A DNA stretch of 64,000 nucleotides from Marsupella aquatica (lineage: Eukaryota > Marchantiophyta). Location: contig OZ316892.1 of the NCBI GenBank assembly GCA_973895155.1, positions 2,542,001 to 2,606,000 on the forward strand, given 5' to 3'. Below are positions 11,877 through 24,100 of the stretch, in pieces (within the stretch, counting starts at the first letter, position 1; each line of letters begins with the position of its first letter). Made by a program: the position numbers and the translations under genes. The notes under the pieces were generated by a model. The model searched no databases and had not been told where the DNA came from. It was given only the letters and a program-made list of their open reading frames with translations.

Positions 11877-14800
11877 CCCGCAAATACTTTTTGGGCAGGT
11901 CCAGTCATGTAAAGACGATTATCATCTTCTCTCCATTCTATTTGAAGGGGACCACCTGGAAGCTCCACCAGGCATTTCTGTTAACAGCAGACAGATGGTT
12001 AGTGTGTTTTTGCAAAATGAATGTCACGATTCACATATAAAGATCTTACAGAACATTCCGCGACAAACGAACAAAACTTAGTAGATGCATTTTCATGACT
12101 TTTGAAACACCCATTACCCTTTCAGTTCGCCCTTCCAAAACAGCGGCTACAACTAATGCACAAGCCCCAGTTCCACATGCCAGCGTTGCCCCTGAATGAC
12201 AAATACCAAGTAGCTTAGTCTTCACAGATCAAATAAGACCGAGATCATCAACTTATTGACTTATGCCCCCACATTCTCGAATCTAAATTCTCTATACACA
12301 TGCTCAGCAACCTTACTGTCGTAATTTCCACGTGAAGAAATGAACCTTGCGACATATGGGTGCGTGAAAAAAAAACATTATGCAGTATTTTAGCGTATAC
12401 CACCAAAATTTAAGGAAAATTCAAGATGTCTTGAGCAGGCTGGTCACGTCTATGCATGTCACAGAAAAGACGAGCTGTGTTTAGGAGCTCTTTCCAAAAA
12501 TGATGTCATAAGCCTTACGGTTTACTGGCCCGTCCTTGGGAACTGTCCAGACTCTCCAAACAGATGAAGATCTCCCATGGGAAAACAATTCTATACTAAT
12601 GGGATTGTCGAGCTCAGTAGCAAAATAGTACTAATGGGTTGTCTTACAGAAGAACGACTAAACCAGTTGCAAAATCAGTGGACAACTCATGCATCGATCC
12701 ACGTAGCTAACTACCATATCCGAAGTCCACCAGGAGCTCAACGAGACGAGAGATGGGAAGAATCCACCGAATTCTTAGGAATGATCATTTGATCGTTGCC
12801 CCTGAACTCAAACGAAGAGATCTCACCTGCACCTCGCTCCCATACACGCATTCGAATATGAGATGGTGATAAAACTTGAATAAACTCTGCGACAAGATAT
12901 AAGTAGGGCTGAATTAGACGTGACCACGAGTATTTAGGCAAGTAAATCTAAACTAAATTCGGCATGTAAGCACGCTAGAAGAAACAGGGTAAAGGACATA
13001 GGAGTCGACTTGTTCAATGATCAATTGATTCTACAAAGACTGTCTTTGCAACGTCCTCGCAGCGTAGGACCTTTCTCCTACAAGCCTCGTCAACGGTAGC
13101 AGGTGTCTAGACGGTGAGGGAACAGGTAAACCCGATTCAAACCTTTACGGTTAGGGAGAAAGGGACGCATCTAAAGGTTACATTATTGTTATGTATACCT
13201 GTATTGGTTCTTGCAGGGAAAACTTCATGACATTCAAAGTCAGGACCAATTAAAGATAAAGGTAAATCATCTAAAACCTGCACACAGACACACGGATATC
13301 ACCACATCAAGAGTCAGCCCAGAAAATGTGCAATTTAATCCTGAGTGGTACAATACTCTGTACCTTGAACGTAACTTAGATTGAAAGCCCAGGAATTTGG
13401 AAACCCACCTACAAGTCTGAACAAACGATAATCTTGGATGACACAAGTTTTCTGGTATATGCACAAAAATGTATACCTCAGTATCATCCAAGATTGTGAT
13501 ACAGTGAGGATTCCCCATGCTGACGCAAGTTACGCTCCAGCTCTTTCCATTCACCGACAACGGTACTTTCACGACTGCACCATCCTTACTGGGTGAAAGG
13601 GTTGTTGGTATCTTGCCAGCTTCTAGAATAGGAGGTCCCATGTCTACGCAAACCTGTAAAAGAAAGGTCCATCACAACATGACACATTGAACAATGCCAC
13701 AACAGTCAGATTTGAGTCTTAATGAGTAGATCACAATAGAGCATCTACAAGAAGCCATAACGATGATACAAGAGGTTTCAGGTAATGCCAAACATGTTCA
13801 GATTTCATTGCTTATCCACTTGGACTCCTTTGCACATATCAATCTCTAAGTGCCATCGCCATCAATTGGACTGCGTGAAATTGTCAATTTTAGATTAATA
13901 CTCACCTGTCCATCATCTTGCAGTCTGGGAACTATCAATCCACCAAGTGTACTTATGTTATAGCTGCAATGCCCAGTTTTTACTAAGTCAACAACAGGAG
14001 GAACATATACACACTTGTAACAGGTTCTTTCCGACATATTAGGTCATTGTCAATAAAATATTTGATCAGCCGTTCATGAGAGATCCATCTCATATCTCAC
14101 GAAATCGAAATCATGATTATTCTAGGCAATTCTCCGAACATAGAAACCTAAAATCTCATTGCGATCCCCTTCCGACTTGACTATCTCGTTAGAAACAGTC
14201 TAAGTCTAATAGACAGACGCATTCGTTGCGATAAGATGGCTCGAAGAGAAATCAGAATCCTTCATTCCAGAGAGGTATACCTCCTTTGTTCGGTCGTACC
14301 CTCAAGCTCAGCCACGAACCTAGCCATGCATCTGATTCCATTTCCACACATCTGGACCAAACAAAGAAATTAACGTCTGCAAAGCTCTTTTGCAGGGCAA
14401 GCCATTTTAAAGATGAAGAAATTTATAGAGAGATAACTTGAATTACAGATTCGATCTCTACCTCAGGCTCACTTCCATCGGAGTTATATATACGCATAGT
14501 GTAGTCACTCCCGTTAGTACCAGGCAGAACAAATATGACTCCATCTCCACCAACTCCAAAGTTTCGATCACATACAGCGACGGCTTGCTCCGGTGTAATC
14601 TTGGGAGTCTCTGAATCCCTGTTGTCGACCTACAGCATTGCAGAACTCAGAACTACTGTAAGCAGATCAATCAATCAACTCCTCTTATCTGGCATAAACC
14701 CATGAGCGGTGATGCCCTGATCCGTGTAATCCAATAACCTGAGCTTCACTTGAGAATATTACTCTGACAACAACGGCGGAATTCTTTACCAGTAAAAAGT

Positions 14801-15945
14801 CGTTCCCCAGGCCATGATACTTCACAAATTGCAACACTTTCTGCATTACGAAAGCACAGTACGCCGTCCTCAGTATAAATTCCCATCCCTAAGGACACAT
14901 ATAAACTCCATAACAGTTTCAGAAGTGAAGGAATTAGGACAGCTGGGCAATTTTATTGCACAATCTGATAAGGAGTATGGACGAAGACCTGACCTGTGAT
15001 ACAAGTTAAACGACCAGTGGAGGCTCACCATATTAAGCTTGGCTGGATGGCCGGCTCAGAATATCCAATGTTGCTGGAAGCTCCACAAATACCGGTAAGA
15101 CGGAGAAACAGAATGGCTTACTATTTCTAAATTGTCCAGAGAAGGCCACACAAGGGATCAGGCAAAACAAGGGAGAGTTTAAATTAAGAATTCCGGGTAT
15201 AGAACCTTTCTTCAATCTGAACCTTCCATTTAAGCGAAGAATGGAAGCTTCGACATTTTCTACTTCAGCGTGCCAAACTTCGCACAGTGAATACTCACAT
15301 CGTAACTTCCTTGGAACAGGAGCAACGCAGCCCTAGAGGTGTTTCAGTTGGTTCTCAAAAGCTTAAGACTCCTATTTGCAATACGGGCACCTATAGAATC
15401 TTCATTTGGGCACCCGATAACCTGGAATGAGAAGCCCTTGAACGGGCTACCGCAGAGACTCCTAGACGACGGGTGGGTGCATGAGCATTGAAGACTTCCA
15501 CCCACTTCCATCAACAAAGCATTTCGATCTGCTGGATTAATGGGATACTTCTATTCGAACAGGAAAGTCCGTTATTCGCGTTTAAAAATCTGCCTTTCCA
15601 GAATCTATTCTACAGACATAGCTAAAAGGCAAAGTGATAAAAGGTTGGCATTGTAACCTTTTCCTCTGCAACTGCAGCTCCATGTCCACCTACAGCGTCG
15701 ATAGCAATTGTGGCATAGCCGTAAGCCTGCGATCCACCGTTTGTGGAAGCTTCCACCCTCCAACCTTTCGAGCCTCTACGGCATCTCAGCTTGCTCTTGT
15801 CTCCAACGACACTACAGGAGTTCATTATCGCAATGGGCACCACGGATGCGAGCTGCTCTTTCTTCAAGCCGAGCTTTGCCAACACAGGACATGGCAGTGC
15901 TAGTATCGTGGTCCTAAGCGAGACCATTGCTACGGGCCCCGCCAT
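11861..15945 (-). CDS. DAPF: Diaminopimelate epimerase, plastid-targeted (10 exons)
   Basis: This enzyme interconverts LL- and meso-diaminopimelate late in plastid lysine synthesis. Exons, in order of translation: 15945-15658, 14840-14790, 14629-14462, 14352-14301, 13982-13906, 13653-13477, 13277-13199, 12886-12827, 12191-12118, 11977-11861. All introns are GT-AG and phases agree, giving about 380 aa. Residues 1 to about 95 are basic and Ser/Leu-rich without family similarity, as in a chloroplast transit peptide. Family motifs follow in order: KYHGLGNDF (103-111), [18 protein letters not shown] with catalytic Cys171, [25 protein letters not shown] and ACGTGAC with catalytic Cys323. The length matches plant DapF. 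The start is the first ATG in the open frame. The frame is open further upstream to 16062 but has no other ATG. The first donor (AAG|GTTACA) and the exact transit peptide are the least certain points. Both catalytic cysteines are present, so the enzyme should be active. Confidence 0.95.
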
Positions 15946-16059
15946 TCCTTCCTCTTTCTTCTTTACTCCTGCGCAGCACCTCTTCACCAAATCTGTTCCC
16001 ACGATGCTTCGATTGTAGCCTCCCAAAACCCGAATGCCGAGCAGAAAATCTGCTGCCGA

Positions 16060-17410
16060 CAACGAGCTTGGTCAGCTGAGCAATTCTACAACCGGAAGAA
16101 GGGGGGTTTACGAGAACGACTGGAGCTACACCTATTCCTTTTGGTTAGCTCAGCAATTCTACAACTACGTGGGGAAATACTAAAGGTACACTTTTTTCCT
16201 TTTGCTTGGCTAAGCAAAACCACAACAAAGTGGGGTTTTACAAGAACAAAGTGGGGTTTTACAAGAACTACTGGAGGTACACTTCTCCCTTTTGGTCAGC
16301 TAAGCAATTCTACAGCTAAGAGAAGGGAGGGGGTGGGGAGAGGGGGTGGGGGGAGGGGGGGGGCGGGAGGAGGGAAGAGGGAAGAGGGCGAGGGGCTGCT
16401 TTACAAGAAGTACTAGAGGTGCACTTCTTGATTTTGGTTAGCCAAGCAATTCTACACCTAATTGGGGCTTTACACGAATGACTGGAGGTACATTTCTTCC
16501 TTTTGGTAAGTTAACCAATTCGACAACAAACTGGGGCTTTACAAGAACGACTGGAGGTGCACCTCTTCCTTTGGGTCAGGTAAGCAAATTTGCAACTAAG
16601 GGGGGCTTTAGTAGAACTACTGGAGGTACACTTCTTCCTTTTGGTCAGCTAAGCAACGTCTACAACTAAGGGGGGCTTTACAAGAGAGATTGGAGGTACA
16701 CTTCTTCCTTTTGGTCAGTTAATCAATTCGACAACCAACCGGGGGCTTTAAAAGAAAGACTGGAGGTGCACTTCTTCCTCTTGGTCAGCCAAGCAAATTT
16801 ACAACTAAGGGGGGCTTTACTAGAACTACTGGAGGTACACTTCTTCCTTTTGGTCAGCTAAACAAAGTCTATAGCTAAATGGGGCTTTACAAGAATGACT
16901 GAGGTACACTTCTTCCTTTTGGTAAGCTAATTAACCAATTCAACAACCAAAGGGGTTTTACAGCAACCGCTGGAGGTACACTTCTTCCTTTCAGTCAGCT
17001 AAGCAAATTTACAACTAAGGGGGGCTTTACTAGAACTACTGGAGGTACACTTCTTCCTTTTGGTCAGCTAAGCAAAGTCTACAACTAAGGGGGGCTTTAC
17101 AAGAATGATTGGAGGTACAGTACTTCCTTTTGCTCAGTTAATAATCAATTCGACAACCAAGGGGGTTTTACAACAACAACTGGAGGAACATTTCTTCCTT
17201 TCAGTCAGCTAAGCAAATTTACAAGTAAGGGGAGCTTTACAAGAACAATTGGAGGTACACTTCTTCCTTTTGGTCAGCTAAGCAAAGTCTACAAGTAAGG
17301 GGGGCTTTACAAGAACGACTGGAGGTACACTCTTCCTTTTGGTCAGCTAAGCAAATTCTACAACTAAGGGGCTTTACAAGAATGACTGGAGGTAGACTTC
17401 TTCATTGTAT
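16060..17410. repeat. Minisatellite of about 70-bp units upstream of DAPF
   Basis: About 18 head-to-tail degenerate units with a period near 70 bp. Each unit has the core GGGGCTTTACAAGAACGAC, then TGGAGGTACACTTCTTCC, then TTTTGGTCAGCTAAGCAA. Recurrent CTGGAGGT(A/G)CAC matches lie near 16273, 16484, 16550, 16621, 16691, 16761, 16831, 16971, 17041, 17251 and 17321. The array begins about 115 bp before the DAPF start codon, so it occupies the position of that gene's promoter and 5' leader. Open frames inside it are a by-product of the period and are not annotated. Confidence 0.9.
16324..16395 (+). repeat. G-rich tract within the minisatellite
   Basis: A run of G blocks, three to nine G long, interrupted by single A, T or C. 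It replaces part of one minisatellite unit. It has many G-tracts spaced for quadruplex formation on the plus strand, about 380-450 bp upstream of the DAPF start. On the DAPF sense strand it is a C/T-rich tract. Confidence 0.8.
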
Positions 17411-17580
17411 ACATTGAGATTTGATCCCAGCCAGGACTTTAGTGTGACAGATAGTTCAAATTTCATCCCAGCGGTTAGCTTAGTGTGATCAATCCTTCCT
17501 TTTCTAGAAGGAGATATAGTCTAAATGTATTGAGATTTAATCCCGTAAGTGGTAGTCGCCAGTTTAGTGTGACCGTTCAT
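17411..17580. repeat. Short degenerate repeats adjoining the minisatellite
   Basis: Three related stretches resembling ATTGAGATTTGATCCCAG followed by TTTAGTGTGAC recur at about 17,415, 17,460 and 17,530. They form a second, shorter repeat block directly after the 70-bp array. No coding potential was recognised. Confidence 0.5.
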
Positions 17581-18149
17581 TCTTTTTGCAGAAGTTATGG
17601 TGGCCATTTAAGCTCAGGTTTTCCCAAGCCTACATTGTGGATGGTGGGTCCCAATGAGTATGGAAGTGGGCACTGCTTTTGTGGCCATAGTTTAGACCAC
17701 CTCACAAACAGTGTATACATATGCAAGGTGGTTTCAAGTTTTCGCCGGTCAGTCCCTTGGTTTGAAACATATTAATTACAACTACTTTAGTTTGGGGGTT
17801 TTCAGGCTAATAAATTACAGTTTGCAGCAAATAGTAGTCTCTTGCTGATTGTATCACTTACTAATTAGTAAGTGATATTGTATCTCTTATAAGAAAGAAG
17901 GGCTTCCTACAAAGAAAGACAGAGTAGCATCAATGATACCTTAGACCGAATTTTGTTTTTTTAATTTTACAATTCCAAAGCTGTACTAATGTCAATAATA
18001 CCTTATACTGTAGGATTATTGTTAAAAAATTGACAATAAATTCCAAAGCTGTACTAATGTTCCTTGTACAGAGTCTTGCACTAACTCAGTACTCCTGGGG
18101 ATGCATGATTGCGTTGTTGGTTCCTACTTTCTTTGCCATGAGCAGGTTG

Positions 18150-18250
18150 TCTTTTCCTAGTGTCCAGTTATGTGAAAATTCCTAGTGTCCAGTTATGTCC
18201 TAGTGCGCCTAGTGTCCAGTTATGTCTAGTGCATGCCTGTGTGACAGTTT
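18150..18250. repeat. Short tandem CCTAGTGTCCAGTTATG repeat
   Basis: The motif CCTAGTGTCCAGTTATGT occurs three times within about 80 bp, with spacers of differing length. No coding meaning was seen. Confidence 0.65.
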
Positions 18251-19117
18251 GTTGGCCTCTTGTTGCTATGTCTAGTCTAGCTTTGGAATGCTATGGAGTA
18301 GCAAAGCTTGATCTAAGGCAGTTCCCTGTTTTACAAAATTATTAAAAAATGATAAGCACACAAAGGGACTTGCCAAATTCTTATCTGAAACACAAAACAC
18401 TCCAAGTTGTTAAATCAAAGAGCCTAACTCGTAGCAAAAGATAATCGTAAATTGACAGAAGTGCTACCCCAAGACATAAATAAGGGTGTGGGTTTAGGAG
18501 AAATAAAAGTAAAAGTTCAAATACTGAGTGATTAAGCTACTAGTAATTATATACAAGCAAAATTATAAGTGTATTAATTATATGTCATAGTGTCAAAGGG
18601 CAAAAACGCCAAACAGGGAGACAAGAAGATGAACAAAGCTGGCACATTTGTGGGATGCTCATGTTCTCCTAGGCCACTGCTTTGGGCAAATGCTCATGCC
18701 ACATTGCCACCCATGAATAATGAGCATTTTGTCTTTGGTGTGTTTGTCTCTTCCCAATCTTCAACCCAACAAAAGGGCCATCGTATACAGTCTAGATTGG
18801 GCTTTTTTGCCTTTCTAAGTTGGGCATTTCACGCAGAAGTGAACGGTTGGGCTATCACAAGACTGGAGCAGGAAATGTAAATCCTGGGAAGATAGACCAT
18901 ATTAAAAGCAAAGGCCCATTAATAATTGAGCATGAATTAATATCTACCTACAGCAGTATGACCAAACAATCAAGATCAAGTGGAATCTGAGTTGTTGGGA
19001 TATGCTTATCTTTATAGATGGGACCAGCTTAGGGCACTCCCACTCATCCACTGTCCGGCCAAGCTAGCCAGGAGTGACTATATATAAGGGAACCAGCCCA
19101 CAGGCCCAGTTTTGGAA

Positions 19118-19133
19118 CCCCCCCCCCCCCCCC
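19118..19133 (+). repeat. C homopolymer
   Basis: Sixteen consecutive C in intergenic DNA. Length may be unreliable in the assembly. Confidence 0.85.
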
Positions 19134-19529
19134 ACCATGCCCATGTATGCACACCCCAATGTCATGGGCTGGAGTTTTTTCCTCCCAAGTCCAGCAATCC
19201 TGCATGCACTCCACAAGCTAGCAGGACAAGCCCGCTGAGACAGATTGACCATTGCAATCAGCCCCCAGTCTCAGTTTTGATCAAAGGTCTCTACAGTTGC
19301 TCTGGTGAGTACATTGTGCTCATTGTAAATACATGTTCAACCAGAGACATGAACACAAGACAAAGACCCTGCTGCTTAGAAACACTATCCAAGATTAGAA
19401 AGCTAGAGATAGTTGTCTATGGCAAGCTCTTGACAAAATTGAGGTATGGCAGCACAAAGCTTTCTGCTCGTCCAGCTCATTCACCTTCATTCTTTTTGCA
19501 TAGCCCAGCTGTGTCTGCTGAATGACATT

Positions 19530-19735
19530 TGTTCAAGGAATCCAAAACACAATGGTGGGGGCTGGATTTGAACTTGCAACACGGTCTGAGCCAAGGATGG
19601 AAGTTTTGGTTAGTATGAAAGGTGGGACCGGTAGGGAAGCTCATTGGACCCTCCAGAAACCTGGATGTGTGGACGCCTCACTAAGCGCCCTTATGGCGGG
19701 GCTGTTTAGTGTGCACCATTGGGAGTGTTCTTAGT
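19530..19735. repeat. Dispersed repeat family B, copy 1
   Basis: It shares with 53.65-53.88 kb the ordered stretches TTGAACTTGCAA-like, GTATGAAAGGTGGGA, CCTGGATG, and GGGGCTGTTTAGTGTGCACC followed by GGGAGTG. On the minus strand the GGATTTGAAC stretch gives GTTCAAATCC, a B-box-like sequence, so it may be an old tRNA-derived element. Confidence 0.4.
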
Positions 19736-22700
19736 TGATGACATTTCTATGTTGTTGCCTTCTCCTTCGAGCTTTGATATTGGTCTGGAATCTTTGAAAG
19801 GCATTTTTCTAAAGTTTTCTGTCTTTACCTGGTTGAGTCGGCTTATTGATGTAGAGAGTTTCTATGACTTGAAGGGTTCCCCTTCTTCTGTACTGGAAGT
19901 GTGGAATCATGGAGTTTGGGGGCTTTTGTTCTTGCCAGTTTGTTATATAACTTTTGGGCCCAACTTCCTTCTCTTTTCCCCCATTCTATTTTTAAATCAA
20001 AATCAACTGGAAGTGAGATACCATATCCAGCAAAAGATATATTTTATTTTTGGGGGTGGGGGTGCCTTGATCGGAGAGATCTGCATCCATTTCAAGTTTG
20101 ATAACATGATTAAATTTAGACTAGAGTAGCTAATCATACTTTCACAGTTTCATACTTTGGACTGAAATGATACTTTCACTATTCATACTATCTTACTCAT
20201 TACATATGCAGGAGTTTCTAATGTAGATTGGTGGGATCTTGTCCAAACCGATGATTCAGTCTAAAAGGAATGAATAGTTTTAAAGAGATCTGTGCGCCTA
20301 CAAAGAGTATTATTATACACTGTTCACCACTACTGGTCTTGGTAACACTGTTTGTGTAGCCTAAAATTTTGGGTTTGTTCTTCAATTAACATTACCACTG
20401 TTAATTACAGACTAACAATGATAGTGCACGCATTGTGACATTGGTGTAATATTAATATTGTTTGTGCATAACACTGTTTGAATCTGAGTCGCTGATAATA
20501 CTAATTCCTTTTGTGTGTAACACTATTTGGAGAGTTATGTGACCCCCAAGCACTATTTAAAGAGTTAAAGTACCCCCAAGCAAATCAATCTAAACAATCA
20601 AGGGAGTCACATTTCAAAGTCCAATGCTTCATTCAAGCAATGGAGTGTTCCAATCCACATCTGCAAAGGCATTGCTCCCTGACCTCAGACAGCAGGTGAA
20701 CACAGCTGTTTCATGCACTCTGGTCACTAGAAACCTGCCCCACTCTTCAATCAATATTAACATTAATTAGGAAAAACACTAATTCTGAGATAAGACCAAT
20801 TAAAGTGAGCAGTGTGAACTTGGAATATCAAAGAAGGACAAAAGGTTTAGGGGGAACATGTCCACTACAGTACTTCTATGCAATTTTCCAAGAAATACAT
20901 TCATTTCACTCACCTTCAAAGAATATAAAATTTAGGAGACATTTCATTCATTACACATTGTTTACACAATTACTGTGCATTGAATTCACAGTCATTAAGA
21001 TAGCCTAGGTAAGATTCATTAACTCTTTCCTGCCAATAAGAAAACATTATAGGATAGAAAATTTATGTAAATCCATGAGTAATTTTTTCTTTGGTTCCAG
21101 GGATTTTTTTAGGCTGGTTCAAATCCAGCTCAACCCAAGATTGATCCATTCTCAATGAGATGTAATAAAAGAATTAACTTGATATAAGTCACTTTTATTT
21201 TTGAGTTCATGACGCTAAAATAAATTCATTGAAAATAGAATTTATGTTGAATTTTTCTCATCTTTCTATAAATCATAGGTGAATATGTCATGCTATTCCA
21301 ACTCTCAGAGTGTTAGACATAAATATACAAGAAAAACGCATTGACACAAAGAGTGGGGTAGTGCTATAAGTTTGGTAATCTCACCACCAGTTAAACTAAT
21401 CACCTGGCAGGGACCCAGGTATCATGAACAATCCGGGTACCTGCTAATGGGTTCATATGTACATGAGGTGTTACTAGTAAAAACACATGTGTGCATACAC
21501 TTGAAACTCTAGAAAAACATAGTCTATATATCAAATACATTATGTTACCAGAGAAATTTAGCTGACCAGGAAGTTGGACGCTGCAATGAGTTGGCTAGTT
21601 GGCCTGGCAAGAATTTCAAGGAGGGCAAGTTGTGGGGAGAGTGACAGGTTGGGCGCAAAAAAGGTGCACAACAGTACCGTTAGGTCCATCTCAAGATTAG
21701 AGAAAGATATCACCATAATCAAATGGCCAAGGAGACCTCCTTCCTTACAGTTGGAAAACAGACTGTGAGAGAGCAGAATGACATCTTGTAAATAGACCGA
21801 GAGAAAGAAATCATTTCATCAAACAGACCAGACGATAGAAAAAACAAGATTGCATAATATAGTGATTAGATAGACAAATGCATGGATCTCCATCTCAGCC
21901 GTCCTGCTCCACCAGAAAGTTGAGGCATTTGGGTGGGCACAGTAGGGCATGTTAAAGCAAGGCTGTAACTCAGTCACATCACAAGACATAAAGTACCTAG
22001 AAGAAAATTGCTATGGGCTATCAAAATACATACCCCATATGGATGATATGTCCAAAAACCCACAGCCATAAAACTTTGCTTAGTGAAGTACATTGACATG
22101 CGCTAGTAGGGCGTGTCAAATCACTGTTGTATTTGAGTTATTGCTCAGGACATAAAACTCACTTATGGTCAGGACAAAATAGTTATGGGTGCAACATGAC
22201 TCCCCACCCATTTTGCTACGGAAGAGCGCAAGTGTCCACTAGTGCGTGTCAAAGTTCTCCCGGCACTTTGGTCAAGGCTTAATTTTTTGGTCAAGGCTTA
22301 ATTGTTTTTGGACGTACACCATGGGCCTGTTAATCCTCTTTGTGATTAGTGAGACCAGGGGGGAATGCTCTGATCAGAGGGCCATGTAAACAAAGATCCA
22401 GCCAGCACTATTTTGAGTGCTAAGATTTGACAATGCCTGTAGGTGGGGTGTTGACTAGGTAGGATGGGAGCAAATAAGAAACAAACACTACCAGACACAA
22501 AGGCTGATGTATCCGAGATTACATCAAGGCACAGGAGCTGATACAACCGAGAATTCGAATCTAATTAACGCGCTTGGTAGTTGGAACCAAAGCTTTCGTT
22601 TCGCAGTCGAGAAATCTTCCGAAATCGAGATTGATTTTCACCGATCCTACTGTAAAAGTGATCTTTTCCATTATTACTTCAAACATGCTTGCTTTCTTGC

Positions 22701-23656
22701 CTGCCATGTTGGAGTTACCGGATGTAGCAGCTTACAATTATGAGACGGTATGACACTTCGTTTCGATTTAGTACATGAAGAATTATAACTTGACGCCTTG
22801 TGTGAAGATCGCTGGCTTTAGATGCGCCCAGCTGAAAGTGATTACAGTCTGTAGGATTGGCTTGTGAACTGTTAACTTGACTTCAAAACAATCATGTGGA
22901 TTGGCTTCCGAATTCGCTTCATTCCAATATAATGTGGATGACTTCTGGATGCGCTTCAAATTTGTGGATTGGATTTTGATTTGCTGCTCTTTCATCGAGT
23001 TGCTGGTTGATGGAGTGACCTTGACTAAGAGACAGTTATCATTTCCAGTGTTCAGTCAGCTTCACCCAATTAGGCTAGCTCCTCACTTATAACTCAGCAC
23101 TGATCAGTAGAAATTCGAACCGGGGTAGAATTTACACTGAGCATTGTAGGGCTTTCTGCTTTCAATTTGCTTACTCCCTCAATTCAACTCCGTCGATCAG
23201 GCCATTTTAGTTTCTTCGTCGAGAGGATGCCTTAGCTTGAAATCGTTGCTACTCCTAGTCAGGTAGACTGGATGGATACCTTTATCGATCTCAATGAACT
23301 ACCAGGGACAACGAATGTGTCATCGATTGGACTTACCCCTATACGTTGTACTCATAGTCTCGACACGCCTTCATCTGACAAAAAACTTTTTATGGGTCTG
23401 CAGCCTTAGTGCAGATTTTTCCCTCACCGTGGAAAGAGTCTAGTACGTCAAGCAATCACTGCCAAATGAGAGCAAAATCCGACTTTATTAGTGTGACTCC
23501 TAGCTCACAATTTTTTCCTTCGGCCTTTCGTTCACGGAAAGCGTTTTTTTGCTGAGAGAATCATGGCTCTGTACTCTGTTTTCGTATTCAATTCATTCAG
23601 TTCTCTAAGGATGCTCGTTTCGGTACTCAATGCAGTATTCATGGGCGATGAATGGC
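19736..23656. other. Intergenic, then upstream flank of the duplicated kinase exons
   Basis: No gene recognised. The last few hundred bases before 23,657 show patches alike to the kinase gene upstream flank (GTACTCAATGCAGTATTCATGG against GTACTCAGTCAAGTATTCATGG). The duplication therefore extends upstream of the coding exons. Confidence 0.45.
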
Positions 23657-24100
23657 ATGCAGGCGGCCCTTCTGATCAAGCTTAGTGTCGCAAAGCATCA
23701 CCAGGCTCAATATCTCCTGGATGAAGCAGATCAACCTCGTGCTCAGGTACGGTCAATCCCGTCCATTTTCTGGTAATTATCCCGAAGGTTCGAATGTGAA
23801 AACTAAGCACGGGATCCTAATAAATGAAAATGTTTTGCCAAGGGAGAAAACAATTCTCAGACTCGTGAACTTGGTGTGATCAGCTGAGGACTCAATGTGG
23901 ATATCCAAACTTCGCAGGTGGCCGAATTGGAGCAGGATTTGCAAGCTCAGCGTGATTTGAAATTGGCCCTCAAGGTGCAAGCCCTCCGGCTAGGTGCTGC
24001 TTTGACGAAGCTCACTGAACCGGCTCCAACTTATAATCCAAAATGGCGTCATGCTTCTACCGGAAGGCTGACAAGGGTGAAACAGCCAGGACGCGCGTAG
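23657..24100 (+). pseudogene. Partial copy of the kinase N-terminal exons
   Basis: Two exons match the first two exons of the kinase gene at 28448. Exon 23657-23746 (30 codons, from ATGCAGGCG to CGTGCTCAG) and exon 23918-24057 (starting VAELEQDLQAQRDLKL) are joined by a GT-AG intron. That intron also resembles the kinase intron, sharing AATGAAAAT and TTTTGCCAAG. The match fades after LRLGAALTKL. The frame then runs to a stop at 24098-24100, overlapping the start of the long frame at 24043 in a different phase. No kinase domain follows. This may be a degenerate duplicate. It may instead be the true 5' end of the long-frame gene, joined by a splice or frameshift I cannot resolve (for example donor 23994 with acceptor 24085). 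Confidence 0.55.

Larger units (their letters stand above)
17581..19529. other. Intergenic; no gene recognised
   Basis: Apart from the CCTAGTGTCCAG repeats and the C-run, only chance frames are seen (largest 19,112-19,525, crossing the C-run). Confidence 0.45.

Noticed and set aside
13846-14037. Starting DAPF exon 5 at the TTGCAG near 13,970
   Set aside because: It gives a stop in the phase left by exon 4. The acceptor CTTAG just upstream keeps the frame and gives the expected GLIVP...QDDGQ segment.
15634-16018. Overlapping plus-strand frames of 69-91 codons
   Set aside because: They lie antisense to the first DAPF exon, which has a transit-peptide-like product joined by matching splice phases to family motifs. 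The plus frames have no recognisable product.
15946-16062. Upstream extension of DAPF exon 1 to 16062
   Set aside because: The frame is open but has no ATG before 15945. The start at 15945 gives a normal transit-peptide length.
16141-16669. Frames of 91 and 63 codons within the minisatellite
   Set aside because: They arise from the repeated unit and differ between units only by repeat variation and indels.
16060-17410. CRISPR-like array
   Set aside because: The whole 70-bp unit is repeated with no unique spacers, and the genes around it are intron-containing eukaryotic genes.
19719-20129. Plus-strand frame of 136 codons with hydrophobic stretches
   Set aside because: Hydrophobicity follows from T-rich DNA. 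There is no motif or splice structure, and it begins in a dispersed repeat.
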